Shown here: positions 32,734 to 41,119 of the stretch, one piece after another
Position numbering within the stretch: the stretch's first letter is position 1
Layout: each line of letters opens with the position of its first letter
DNA from: Prescottella sp. R16
Lineage (GTDB): Bacteria; Actinomycetota; Actinomycetes; Mycobacteriales; Mycobacteriaceae
DNA: 64,000 nucleotides
Assembly: GCF_030656875.1 (NCBI RefSeq)
Contig: NZ_CP130943.1
Span: forward strand, 2,294,001 to 2,358,000
Direction: 5' to 3'
Notes under the pieces: model-generated
Database searches by the model: none
Told to the model about the DNA's origin: nothing
The model's input: the letters and a program-made list of their open reading frames with translations, nothing else
Made by a program: the position numbers and the translations under genes

Positions 32734-33154
32734 GACAATCGACAACCTCGTCTCGTGGGGGAGTGGGGTTCTCGAGGCGTTACGCGGCCCGTGACCGTCC
32801 CGGCCGTCGCGGCCGGTGAGCGAATCGGACGGTGTTCGAGGGATCGGGGCGCGCACGCCCCGAGGAGAAGGGCGTCAGCAGACGCGGAAACCGGCACTGC
32901 GGCCGGAATGTTCGGTCAGCCAATCGGAACGGTGAATCATCGACAACTGCTGCAGGCGCAGTGAATACGTCGCGGGCATCCGATGATCCTTCCTGGTCGT
33001 CCGTCGGGCTTCCGGGCGATCAGTGTGCCACGACAGCAGCTGGGAGGACAGGGAATTGTTGCCGACCGTGCATGCGTAAATCCAGAACTCGACAACCACA
33101 CCGACCAAAGGCGAAATGTTCGGGGCCGAGCCGATGCTCTGCGATGATCGTCGC
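32734..33154. other. About 420 bp intergenic region
   Basis: Upstream of the HNH gene and of the SMI1-like gene. It contains one short candidate peptide gene (32875-32979, minus strand); nothing else could be supported. Confidence 0.4.
32875..32979 (-). CDS. Possible 34 aa leader peptide
   Basis: ATG 32979 is preceded by AGGAAGG at good spacing. The product begins MPATYSLRLQQLSMIHRSDW and ends GFRVC. It lies in the 5' region of the HNH gene and could be an upstream regulatory peptide. Only the ribosome site and start support it. Confidence 0.25.
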   Translation of the reverse strand: MPATYSLRLQQLSMIHRSDWLTEHSGRSAGFRVC

Positions 33155-33739
33155 ATGGGACAACCTGGGCACGATGCGGCGACACTGCTGGACGATGCAG
33201 GGATCGAACTCGGCCCCGGCTTGACCGATGCCGAATTCGACTCGATCGAAGAACGCTTCGGATTCCGATTCAACCCGGACCACCACAGTCTTCTCGCGAC
33301 GGCCCTACCGCTGGGCGACCGCTGGCCGGATTGGCGTAATGGTAACGACCATGAGTTGAAGACCTGGCTGGACACGGTGGCCGAAGGGTTCATTTTCGAC
33401 GCGCTGCACCAGAACCCGCCCTTCTGGCCTGCGTCCTGGGGCGAGTTTCCCTCCGCACCCGAGGATGTAGCCGCGACCGTGCGCCGAGAACTGGCGATGT
33501 GGCCTCGCCTCGTCCCGATCTATGGACACCGGTTCACCCCCGCAGCTCCCTCCCCATCGGGATCGCCGGTGTTCTCGGCGTCGCAAACCGACATCATCTA
33601 CTACGGGGCCGACCTCGTCGAGTATTTGACCAACGAACTGCCGTTCGGCCAGGGACGAAGGACGCTTTCACCCATCGTCGTGCGAGTACCGTACTGGTCA
33701 CGGTTCGTCGAGTCGGCAAACAGCGCTGAATCGATCTGA
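33155..33739 (+). CDS. SMI1/KNR4-like protein
   Basis: A 194 aa soluble protein: LTDAEFDSIEERFGFRFNPD, LLATALPLGDRWPDWRNGND, then RELAMWPRLVPIYGHRFTPA and IIYYGADLVEYLTNEL. The start of a SMI1/KNR4-like fold (ERFGFRFNPDHHSLL) and the LVPIYGHRF / DIIYYGADLVEYL segments are typical. Such proteins act as immunity proteins to contact-dependent toxins or as regulators; no toxin gene is adjacent. ATG 33155 is assumed; ATG 33116 is possible. Confidence 0.7.
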   Translation: MGQPGHDAATLLDDAGIELGPGLTDAEFDSIEERFGFRFNPDHHSLLATALPLGDRWPDWRNGNDHELKTWLDTVAEGFIFDALHQNPPFWPASWGEFPSAPEDVAATVRRELAMWPRLVPIYGHRFTPAAPSPSGSPVFSASQTDIIYYGADLVEYLTNELPFGQGRRTLSPIVVRVPYWSRFVESANSAESI

Positions 33740-34215
33740 TCGGTCCAGCCGGGGCGGCGATTCACATCCGCGCCTGTGAATTGTCATCGAAGTACGCAGC
33801 ACGGGAAAACAGGACCGGACAACTGTTTCGGATCCGCCCCATGAATTTCAGCTGAGATGCTGCGCGCCTCACCGCCGACCCTCAGCGGGTCCGTTCGTGG
33901 ATCCAGCCGAGGTGATCCTTTCAGCTCCCGCGGCCCGTGCACGACGAAGCGGCAGTCCAACGCGAGCAGCCGAATCGCCAGCCACTCCACTGTGTCCGAC
34001 GCGCTGCGCCATCTGGTGGCATCGCCTCCGGCGTGAGCTCACCGGGTTCTTCGTGACCGGGGCCGGTGCGACCTGGGCGCTTTCCGGCACTCGGGCCGTG
34101 ATCGACGGGACCGGCGAAGAGCTCGAGGCGGACGCCTACGACGCCCTGCGGCTGCACTACGAGGACCGGATCGCGGCCCGCGACGCGTAAACACGACACC
34201 CGCGGGCCGGCACCC
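33740..34215. other. Region of probable gene fragments
   Basis: Two coding-like pieces remain. On the minus strand about 33930-34035, WRSASDTVEWLAIRLLALDC and RFVVHGPREL resemble the end of a WYL-domain regulator. On the plus strand 34040-34192, LTGFFVTGAGATWALSGTRA and DALRLHYEDRIAARDA have strong codon bias but no clear start. Neither forms a full gene, so this looks like decayed sequence. Confidence 0.3.
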
Positions 34216-36606
34216 TCAGCCGCCTACATATTCCGCGAGATGCTGTCCCGTCAGGGTGGACCGGGCGGCCACCAGCTCTTGCGGGGTGCCTTCGAACACG
34301 ACCTGTCCGCCGTCGTGCCCGGCGCCCGGGCCGAGGTCGACGATCCAGTCGGCGTGCGCCATGACCGCCTGGTGGTGTTCGATGACGATGACGGACTTCC
34401 CGGCGTCGACCAGCCGGTCCAGCAGCCCGAGCAGGTTTTCGACGTCCGCGAGATGCAGGCCCGTGGTCGGTTCGTCGAGGACGTACACGTCCCCCTTCTC
34501 GCCCATGTGGGTGGCCAGTTTGAGGCGCTGGCGTTCCCCACCGGACAGGGTGGTCAGCGGCTGCCCGATCGTGATGTAGCCGAGGCCGACGTCGACGAGG
34601 CGGGTGAGGATCTTGTGCGCGGCCGGTAGTTTCGCGTCCCCGCCGCCGAAGAACTCGTGGGCGGCGGCCACCGACATCGTCAGCACCTCGTCGATGTTGC
34701 GGCCGCCGAACGTGTAGTCGAGGACCTCCGCCTGGAAGCGTTTGCCGTCGCACACCTCGCAGGTCGTGGACACGCCGGCCATCATCGCCAGATCCGAGTA
34801 CACGACACCGGCGCCGTTGCAGTTGGGGCACGCCCCGTCCGAGTTGGCGCTGAACAGGCCCGGTTTGACGCCGTTGGCCTTCGCGAACGCCTTCCGGATC
34901 GGGTCGAGCAGGCCGGTGTAGGTGGCCGGGTTGGAGCGCCTCGACCCCTTGATCGCGCCCTGGTCGATCGCCACCACACCCTCGCGCGGCGCCACCGACC
35001 CGTGGATCAGGGAGCTCTTTCCCGACCCGGCGACACCGGTGACCACAACCAGGACCCCGAGCGGGAGGTCGACGTCGACACTGCGCAGGTTGTGGGTGTC
35101 GGCGCCGCGGATCTCCAACACGCCCTTCGCCTTCCGCACCCGCGGTTTCACCGCGGCCCGATCGTCGAGATGCTTGCCGGTGAGGGTGCCGCTCGACCGC
35201 AGCCCGTCGACGGTGCCCTCGAACACGATCTGCCCGCCGTCGGCACCGGCCCGCGGACCCAGGTCGACGACGTGGTCGGCGATCGCGATCGCCTCCGGCT
35301 TGTGCTCGACCACCAGCACCGTGTTGCCCTTGTCCCGCAACCGCAGCAGCAGACTGTTCATGCGGGCGATGTCGTGCGGATGCAGACCGATCGTCGGCTC
35401 GTCGAACACGTACGTGACGTCCGTCAGTGAGGACCCGAGATGCCGGATCAGTTTGGTGCGCTGCGCCTCACCGCCGGACAGGGTGCCGGCCGGCCGGTCC
35501 AGGCTCAGATAGCCCAGCCCGATCTCCACGAACGAATCCAGGGTGTGCGACAGCGACGCCAGCAACGGCGCCACCGACTTGTCGTCGAGCCCGCGCACCC
35601 ACTCCGCGAGGTCACTGATCTGCATGGCGCATGCGTCGGCGATCGACATTCCACCGATCGTCGACGAGCGGGCCAGGGCACTGAGCCGGGTGCCGTCGCA
35701 GTCGGGGCAGGTCTGGAACGTGATGGCCCGGTCGACGAACGCCCGGATGTGCGGCTGCATCGCCTCCCGGTCCTTCGACAGCATCGACTTCTGGATCTTC
35801 GGGATCAGGCCCTCGTAGGTGACGTTGACGCCCTCGACCTTGACCTTCGTCGGTTCCTTGTACAGCAGATCGTTCAACTGTTTCTTCGTGAACTTCGCGA
35901 TCGGGGTGTCCGGGTCGAAGAAGCCGCAGCCGCGGAAGATGCGGCCGTACCAGCCGTCCATGCTGTAGCCGGGAATGGTCAGTGCACCGTCGTTCAACGA
36001 CTTGGAGGCGTCGTACAGGGCGGTCAGGTCGAAGTCGGAGACCTGCCCCATGCCCTCACAGCGCGGGCACATGCCGCCGGTGACCTCGAAGGACCGGCGT
36101 TCCTTGACCTCCCGGCCCCCCTTGGTGACCGTCACCGCGCCCGCCCCGCTGATCGACGCCACATTGAACGAGAACGCCTGCGGCGACCCGATGTGCGGGG
36201 TCCCGAGGCGGCTGAACAGGATCCGCAGCATCGCGTTCGCGTCCGTCGCCGTGCCCACCGTCGACCGCGGATTCGCCCCCATCCGCTCCTGGTCGACGAT
36301 GATCGCCGTCGTCAACCCCTCGAGCACGTCCACGTCGGGACGCGCCATCGTCGGCATGAACCCCTGCACGAACGCGCTGTACGTCTCGTTGATCATCCGC
36401 TGGGATTCGGCGGCGATCGTCGCGAACACCAGCGAACTCTTCCCCGACCCGGACACCCCGGTGAACACCGTCAGCCGCCGCTTCGGCAGTTCGACGTCGA
36501 CGTTCTTCAGGTTGTTCTCCCGCGCACCGTGGACGCGGATCGTGTCGTGGCGGTCGGCGGCGTGCGGCGTCGGTGACTGCGTGGCCGGCCCGGTGGTCGT
36601 GGTCAT
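34216..36606 (-). CDS. UvrA-like ABC-class ATPase (drug-resistance type)
   Basis: A 796 aa soluble ATPase of the UvrA family with two ABC modules. Walker A: FTGVSGSGKSSLVF and VVTGVAGSGKSSLIHG. Signatures: GTLSGGEAQRTKLIRHLGSS and TTLSGGERQRLKLATHMGE. Zinc-finger-like pairs CPRCEG, CPDCDG, CPNCNG and CEVCDG. Shorter than housekeeping UvrA (~950 aa), like DrrC-type proteins that protect DNA from intercalating drugs. ATG 36606 follows GGGAG. It lies 49 bp downstream of two VOC genes and an AraC gene on the same strand, a likely operon. Confidence 0.87.
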   Translation of the reverse strand: MTTTTGPATQSPTPHAADRHDTIRVHGARENNLKNVDVELPKRRLTVFTGVSGSGKSSLVFATIAAESQRMINETYSAFVQGFMPTMARPDVDVLEGLTTAIIVDQERMGANPRSTVGTATDANAMLRILFSRLGTPHIGSPQAFSFNVASISGAGAVTVTKGGREVKERRSFEVTGGMCPRCEGMGQVSDFDLTALYDASKSLNDGALTIPGYSMDGWYGRIFRGCGFFDPDTPIAKFTKKQLNDLLYKEPTKVKVEGVNVTYEGLIPKIQKSMLSKDREAMQPHIRAFVDRAITFQTCPDCDGTRLSALARSSTIGGMSIADACAMQISDLAEWVRGLDDKSVAPLLASLSHTLDSFVEIGLGYLSLDRPAGTLSGGEAQRTKLIRHLGSSLTDVTYVFDEPTIGLHPHDIARMNSLLLRLRDKGNTVLVVEHKPEAIAIADHVVDLGPRAGADGGQIVFEGTVDGLRSSGTLTGKHLDDRAAVKPRVRKAKGVLEIRGADTHNLRSVDVDLPLGVLVVVTGVAGSGKSSLIHGSVAPREGVVAIDQGAIKGSRRSNPATYTGLLDPIRKAFAKANGVKPGLFSANSDGACPNCNGAGVVYSDLAMMAGVSTTCEVCDGKRFQAEVLDYTFGGRNIDEVLTMSVAAAHEFFGGGDAKLPAAHKILTRLVDVGLGYITIGQPLTTLSGGERQRLKLATHMGEKGDVYVLDEPTTGLHLADVENLLGLLDRLVDAGKSVIVIEHHQAVMAHADWIVDLGPGAGHDGGQVVFEGTPQELVAARSTLTGQHLAEYVGG

Positions 36607-36655
36607 CGTGTCTCCCTCTGTGGTGCGCGGCATCCATGTCTACCGGACGGCGCTG

Positions 36656-37267
36656 TCATCGCGCGGCGGTCTCCCACACGAAGCCGTCCGGGTCGGTGAA
36701 GCTCGGGGCGTCGCTGCCGATGACGATCCCGTGGTACCCGGTCCCGTCGGCTGGGACGCCGGCGTCCTTCGCGAGAGCGGGACGACCGTAGAGCGCCAGG
36801 GTGATCCGCGAATCCGGTGTAGCGAACTCGACGTACTTGCGGCCGAAGCTCTTCGCCACCTCGAATCCGTGATCGACGTAGAACTGCTTGCTCGCCTTGA
36901 CGTCGTCGGCGCCGAGCAGCAGGACGACGTCGTCGATCTTCCGGCTTGCCGGTCCGGTGTTCTTCTTCGACGACGTCGCGACCTTCCAGATCGCCCCGTC
37001 CGGGGCCTGCACGACGCCGCCGTATCCCCACAGGCTCTTCTTCACCGGCTTCAGTGTGGTTGCCCCGCCGTCGAGCGCGGCCTGGACGAGGGTGTCGACA
37101 ATGTTGGGCCGGGATACCACGAGCGACAGTGTGTAGCCGCGGAATCCGGTCGTCGGTGCGGGTGTGTCGGCGACGGTGACGAGGTCGTCGAGACCGAGTG
37201 CGGCGTGGAAGTTCTTCGCGGCGACGGGGTCGGTGGCGTCGAGGGTGAGGGAGTCGATGGTCGTCAT
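36656..37267 (-). CDS. VOC-family protein with two fold repeats
   Basis: A 203 aa protein with two glyoxalase-like halves: IDSLTLDATDPVAAKNFHAA and RKIDDVVLLLGADDVKASKQ / FYVDHGFEVAKSFG, ending PSFTDPDGFVWETAAR. ATG 37267 is one base after the stop of the upstream VOC gene, so translation is coupled. It may be a drug- or electrophile-binding protein given the UvrA-like neighbour. Confidence 0.83.
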   Translation of the reverse strand: MTTIDSLTLDATDPVAAKNFHAALGLDDLVTVADTPAPTTGFRGYTLSLVVSRPNIVDTLVQAALDGGATTLKPVKKSLWGYGGVVQAPDGAIWKVATSSKKNTGPASRKIDDVVLLLGADDVKASKQFYVDHGFEVAKSFGRKYVEFATPDSRITLALYGRPALAKDAGVPADGTGYHGIVIGSDAPSFTDPDGFVWETAAR

Positions 37268-37268
37268 G

Positions 37269-37679
37269 TCAGCGCACCTCGTTGATGCGGAGCAGGTTGC
37301 CGGCGGGATCACGGACCGCGCAGTCCCGGATGCCGTACGGCTGGTCGGTCGGCTCCTGCACGATCTCGGCGTCCCCGGCGACGAGCTTGTCGAACGTGGC
37401 GTCCAGGTCGGGGGTGGCCAGGGTGAGGATCGCGTAGGTGCCCTTCGCCATCATCTCGGTGATCGTGCGGCGCTCCTCGTCGGTGACGCCGGGGTCGGCG
37501 GCCGGCGGGGTCAGGACCAGCGAGACGCCGGGCTGGTCCGGGTGGCCGACGGTGATCCAGTACATGTCGTTGTAGCCGACCTCCTTGCGGACCTCGAACC
37601 CGAGCAGGTCCCGGTAGAAGGCGAGGGTGGCGTCCCGGTCGAGGTGGGGGAGGAAGGCGTTGTGAATGGTGATGTCCAT
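37269..37679 (-). CDS. VOC-family protein
   Basis: A 136 aa single-repeat glyoxalase-fold protein: MDITIHNAFLPHLDRDATLA, FYRDLLGFEVRKEVGYNDMY, LVLTPPAADPGVTDEERRTI, ending YGIRDCAVRDPAGNLLRINE. ATG 37679 (GTG 37688 is an alternative). It is directly followed by the second VOC gene and lies 10 bp after the AraC gene. Confidence 0.86.
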   Translation of the reverse strand: MDITIHNAFLPHLDRDATLAFYRDLLGFEVRKEVGYNDMYWITVGHPDQPGVSLVLTPPAADPGVTDEERRTITEMMAKGTYAILTLATPDLDATFDKLVAGDAEIVQEPTDQPYGIRDCAVRDPAGNLLRINEVR

Positions 37680-37689
37680 GACGAACACG

Positions 37690-38136
37690 CTAGGGCCGCA
37701 CCGTCGTCCGCGCTTCTCGATTCCTGACCGGTCGGGTCACCTGCCGGGACACACAGGACGGCATCTCGGTGTCCTGCCCATCCACCGCCACCTGCGCCCG
37801 GTAGACGCTGGGGGACACCCCGACCAGTTCGGTGAACCGGGTGCTGAACGTGCCCAGCGACGAGCCGCCGACGGCGAAGCACACCTCGGTGACCGACAGG
37901 TCGCCGCGCCGCAGCAGCGTCATGGCCCGCTCGATGCGCCGCGTCATCAGGTACGAGTACGGGGACTCGCCGTAGGCGAGCTTGAACTGCCGCGACAGGT
38001 GCCCGGCGGACATGTGCACCCCGCGGGCCAGGGCCTCCACGTCGAGCGGTTGCGCGTAGTCGCGGTCGATCCGGTCGCGGACGCGGCGCAACCGGGCCAG
38101 ATCCGCGAGCCGCTGATCGTCGGGGGTACGGGGCAC
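37690..38136 (-). CDS. Short AraC-family regulator (DNA-binding part only)
   Basis: A 148 aa protein consisting almost wholly of the two-HTH AraC domain: LARGVHMSAGHLSRQFKLAY and LSVTEVCFAVGGSSLGTFST, then RFTELVGVSPSVYRAQ. There is no N-terminal ligand domain, similar to SoxS/MarA-like size. GTG 38136 opens just before PRTPDDQRLADLARLRR. It is first in a four-gene operon with two VOC genes and a UvrA-like gene, so it probably activates this operon under stress. Confidence 0.84.
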   Translation of the reverse strand: MPRTPDDQRLADLARLRRVRDRIDRDYAQPLDVEALARGVHMSAGHLSRQFKLAYGESPYSYLMTRRIERAMTLLRRGDLSVTEVCFAVGGSSLGTFSTRFTELVGVSPSVYRAQVAVDGQDTEMPSCVSRQVTRPVRNREARTTVRP

Positions 38137-38157
38137 GGTGTCGATCGTGCCACGGTT

Positions 38158-38196
38158 GTGCCGGGTTCCTGCCGAACACCGGCAGGAACCCGGCAC
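38158..38196 (-). terminator. Strong hairpin terminator
   Basis: Seventeen-base perfect arms (38158-38174 and 38180-38196) with an AACAC loop, starting eight bases after the stop of the secreted-protein gene (38204). It separates that gene from the AraC operon on the same strand. Confidence 0.85.
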
Positions 38197-38203
38197 GACA
38201 CGC

Positions 38204-38818
38204 TCAGGCCGTGAACTGTCCGACGGTGCCGAGCGCGGTGCAGGTGACGCCCGAGGGGTAGCTGACCCGACCGAACAGTGCGGCCAGCACGGTGCCCTCA
38301 CCGGTGTCGACGGTCGTCGACAGGGTCGGCACGTCCAGGACGGTGTCGGCGAGGGGTACGACGCCGCCCTGCAGGGTGGCGGTGTTGAACCACGCGACCT
38401 GCAGGTTCGACTGCTGCGGAATCTCGAGGTGCGCGGGGATCGCCTGGAACCGCAGGTGGCCGCGTTCGATCCACGGCGGGACCGGGAAGTTGGGGCCGGC
38501 CTGGGCGTTGGCGACGGTCACCGTCATCGGCTCGCCGGCGGGCCCGCACCCGAACGTGGGGGCGGGGAACAGGAAGTCCTGCGCGGTGGTGGCGCCGACC
38601 TCGTGTCCGGTGGCGCCCTCGATGGCGTCCTTGACGCCCGGCTGGTCGAGGACGCCGCCGATCAGATCCTGCAGCGCCGGCGGAACGGGAAGGTCGGGAA
38701 AGGCCGGGGCGGCGGACGCCGTCCCCACCGACAGGCCCGAGACCAGGCCCATAGACAGTGCGGCACCGGCGACGAGGGCGGACAGGCGGGTCAGGGCACG
38801 ACGAGACGGACGTGGCAC
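38204..38818 (-). CDS. Secreted protein, function unknown
   Basis: A 204 aa exported protein. The signal peptide is clear: VPRPSRRALTRLSALVAGAA, LSMGLVSGLSVGTASA, then mature APAFPDLPVPPALQDLIG. The mature part has a Cys in FGCGPAGEP and a second in GVTCTALG, suggesting one disulfide. GTG 38818 follows AGAGGAGA. It resembles uncharacterised secreted proteins of mycolate actinobacteria. Single gene with its own terminator. Confidence 0.78.
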   Translation of the reverse strand: MPRPSRRALTRLSALVAGAALSMGLVSGLSVGTASAAPAFPDLPVPPALQDLIGGVLDQPGVKDAIEGATGHEVGATTAQDFLFPAPTFGCGPAGEPMTVTVANAQAGPNFPVPPWIERGHLRFQAIPAHLEIPQQSNLQVAWFNTATLQGGVVPLADTVLDVPTLSTTVDTGEGTVLAALFGRVSYPSGVTCTALGTVGQFTA

Positions 38819-39007
38819 GGTTTCTCCTCTCGGGGGACCGGTCCGGCGGACCGGTCGATCGTCGTACCGAACCACGCCCAAACTCTCAATGTCTACTTAA
38901 GGGTTAGGTTGTTATGCAATCGAATCCGGCTCCGCGAGCTCCTGTGGGAGCATTTCCGGGCCCCCGCTCGTTGAGCAGGCAGCGGACCCGCTGCGAAAGG
39001 ACCCACC

Positions 39008-39505
39008 ATGATCGCCCTGCTCTTCCTGCTCTACGTCGTCGTGGAGATCGGTGTGCTCGTGTGGGTGGGCTCCACGATCGGGGTGCTGTGGACCGTGCTG
39101 CTGCTCATCGCCGGCTCCGCGATCGGCATGATCCTGGTGAAGTCGCAGTGGCGGGCCGTGATGGACGGCTTCCGCCGCGCCACCCGAGGAGAGGCGTCCC
39201 CGACCGGGGCGGTCGCCGACGGCGCGATGGTCGCCGCCGGCTCGGTCCTGATGTTCGTGCCCGGCCTGGTCACGTCGGTGCTGGGTCTGCTGATGCTGCT
39301 GCCGGTCACCCGATGGGCGCTGCGTCCCGTCGCCGTCGCGGTCGCCGGACGCAAGGCGACCGTCACGATGGCCGGGGTGGAGTTCGCGTCGCGCACCGTC
39401 CGCACCCGCGGCGGCGGGGACGTCATCGACGGCGAGGTCGTCGATGTGAGCGGCCCCACCGGCGGCGACACGTTCGGCACCCAGGGGCCGCGCGCACTGC
39501 CGTAA
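39008..39505 (+). CDS. fxsA: FxsA-family membrane protein
   Basis: A 165 aa protein with the FxsA core: membrane segments MIALLFLLYVVVEIGVLVWV, IGVLWTVLLLIAGSAIGMIL, and SVLMFVPGLVTSVLGLLMLL, joined by a cytoplasmic loop. E. coli FxsA relieves F-plasmid exclusion of phage T7; the native role is unknown. In mycolate bacteria it commonly lies near the lipoprotein acyltransferase region, as here. First gene of a three-gene plus-strand operon. Confidence 0.88.
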   Translation: MIALLFLLYVVVEIGVLVWVGSTIGVLWTVLLLIAGSAIGMILVKSQWRAVMDGFRRATRGEASPTGAVADGAMVAAGSVLMFVPGLVTSVLGLLMLLPVTRWALRPVAVAVAGRKATVTMAGVEFASRTVRTRGGGDVIDGEVVDVSGPTGGDTFGTQGPRALP

Positions 39506-39523
39506 CGGGCAGACTGGACGACC

Positions 39524-41119
39524 GTGAGCACCCAACTGCTGGTCGACGGACGCATCTACAGCCCCACCAACCCCGACGCCACCGCGATGGCGGTCACCGA
39601 CGGGGTCGTGGTGTGGGTGGGGGAGGACCGGCCCGGCCGGGCCCTGCACCCGGACGCCGAGATCGTCGACCTCGACGGGGCCTTCGTCACCCCCGGTTTC
39701 GTCGACACCCACGTGCACACCACCGCTCTCGGACTGGCACTCACCGGCCTGGACCTGACGGGCACCCGGAACCGCGCCGACTGCCTCGACCGGGTGCGCC
39801 GCTTCGCCGCCGGCCGGGACGACGCCGTGATCTGGGGGCACGGCTGGGACGACAGCGCCTGGCCCGACACCGCTCCCACCACCGCGGAGCTCGACGAGGC
39901 CGCGCCCGGACGCGCGGTCTACCTGTCCCGGATCGACGCGCATTCGGCGCTGTGCTCGACCCCACTGCGGCAGGCCGCGACCGGCCTGGACGCCGCCGAC
40001 GGGTTCACACCCGACGGCCCGCTCACCGCGGACGCCCACCATCTGGTGCGGTCCTCCGCCCGCGCGCTGCTCACCGCCGGGCAGCGGGCCACCGCCCGCC
40101 GCGCGGCCCTCGACCACGTCGCCGCCCACGGCATCGTCGCCGTCCACGAGTGCGGCGGCCCCGACATCGCCGGACTCGACGACTTCCGGGAACTGCTCGC
40201 CACCGATCACGGTGTGCAGGTGCGCGGCTACTGGGGCCAAGCCGTCGACAGCCCCGAGGCGGCGACCGAACTGCTGGCCGTGACCGGCGCGCACGGACTC
40301 GGCGGCGACCTGTTCGTCGACGGCGCCCTCGGCTCCCGCACCGCGGCCCTGATCGATCCGTACCACGACTGTGCCGGCGCACACGGCGCCACCTACCTGG
40401 ACGTGGACGCGGTGGCCGCGCACGTGCGGGCCTGCACCCTCGCACAGACCCAGGCCGGATTCCACGTCATCGGGGACGCCGCCGTCGCCACCGTCGTCGC
40501 CGCCTTCGACCGGGTCGCCGCCGAACGGGGCGGCCCGGCGCTCGCAGCGCGCGGGCACCGGCTCGAGCACCTCGAGATGGTCACCCCCGAACAGGCGGCC
40601 CTGCTCGGGTCCTGGGGCGTGATCGCCAGCGTGCAACCGATGTTCGACGCCCTGTGGGGCGGCCCGGACGGCATGTACGCGGCCCGGCTCGGCGCCGAGC
40701 GGGCCGCCCGGCTCAACCCGTTCGCGCCGGCCGCGTCGACCGGGCTGTCCCTCGCGTTCGGCTCCGATGCCCCCGTCACCCCGATCGACCCGTGGGCGAT
40801 GCTGCGGGCCGCCGTCCACCACCGGACCCCCGGCAGCGGGGTCTCGCCGCGGGCCGCGTTCTCCGCGGCCACCCGCGGCGCGTGGCGGGCCGGTGGGGTG
40901 CGCGACGGCCTGGCCGGCACCCTCGTCCCGGGGGCGCCCGCCTCGTACGTGATCTGGGACGCCGACGAACTCGTCGTGTCCGCGCCGAAGGATTCGGTGC
41001 AGCGCTGGTCCACCGATCCGCGCTCGCGGGTGCCCGCACTGCCGCGGCTCGAGGACGGCGCCCGCACCCCGGTGTGCCTGAAGTCGGTGCACCGCGGGGC
41101 CGTCGTCCATGAAGCGTGA
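39524..41119 (+). CDS. YtcJ-like metal-dependent amidohydrolase
   Basis: A 531 aa TIM-barrel amidohydrolase. Metal-site motifs: VDTHVHTTALGLAL (HxH), RGHRLEHLEMV, and the end Asp in AFGSDAPVTPIDPW. The opening LVDGRIYSPTNPDATAMAVT matches the YtcJ group. Substrate unknown. GTG 39524 lies 18 bp after fxsA; its 3' end overlaps lnt by 11 bp, so the genes are co-translated. Confidence 0.87.
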   Translation: MSTQLLVDGRIYSPTNPDATAMAVTDGVVVWVGEDRPGRALHPDAEIVDLDGAFVTPGFVDTHVHTTALGLALTGLDLTGTRNRADCLDRVRRFAAGRDDAVIWGHGWDDSAWPDTAPTTAELDEAAPGRAVYLSRIDAHSALCSTPLRQAATGLDAADGFTPDGPLTADAHHLVRSSARALLTAGQRATARRAALDHVAAHGIVAVHECGGPDIAGLDDFRELLATDHGVQVRGYWGQAVDSPEAATELLAVTGAHGLGGDLFVDGALGSRTAALIDPYHDCAGAHGATYLDVDAVAAHVRACTLAQTQAGFHVIGDAAVATVVAAFDRVAAERGGPALAARGHRLEHLEMVTPEQAALLGSWGVIASVQPMFDALWGGPDGMYAARLGAERAARLNPFAPAASTGLSLAFGSDAPVTPIDPWAMLRAAVHHRTPGSGVSPRAAFSAATRGAWRAGGVRDGLAGTLVPGAPASYVIWDADELVVSAPKDSVQRWSTDPRSRVPALPRLEDGARTPVCLKSVHRGAVVHEA

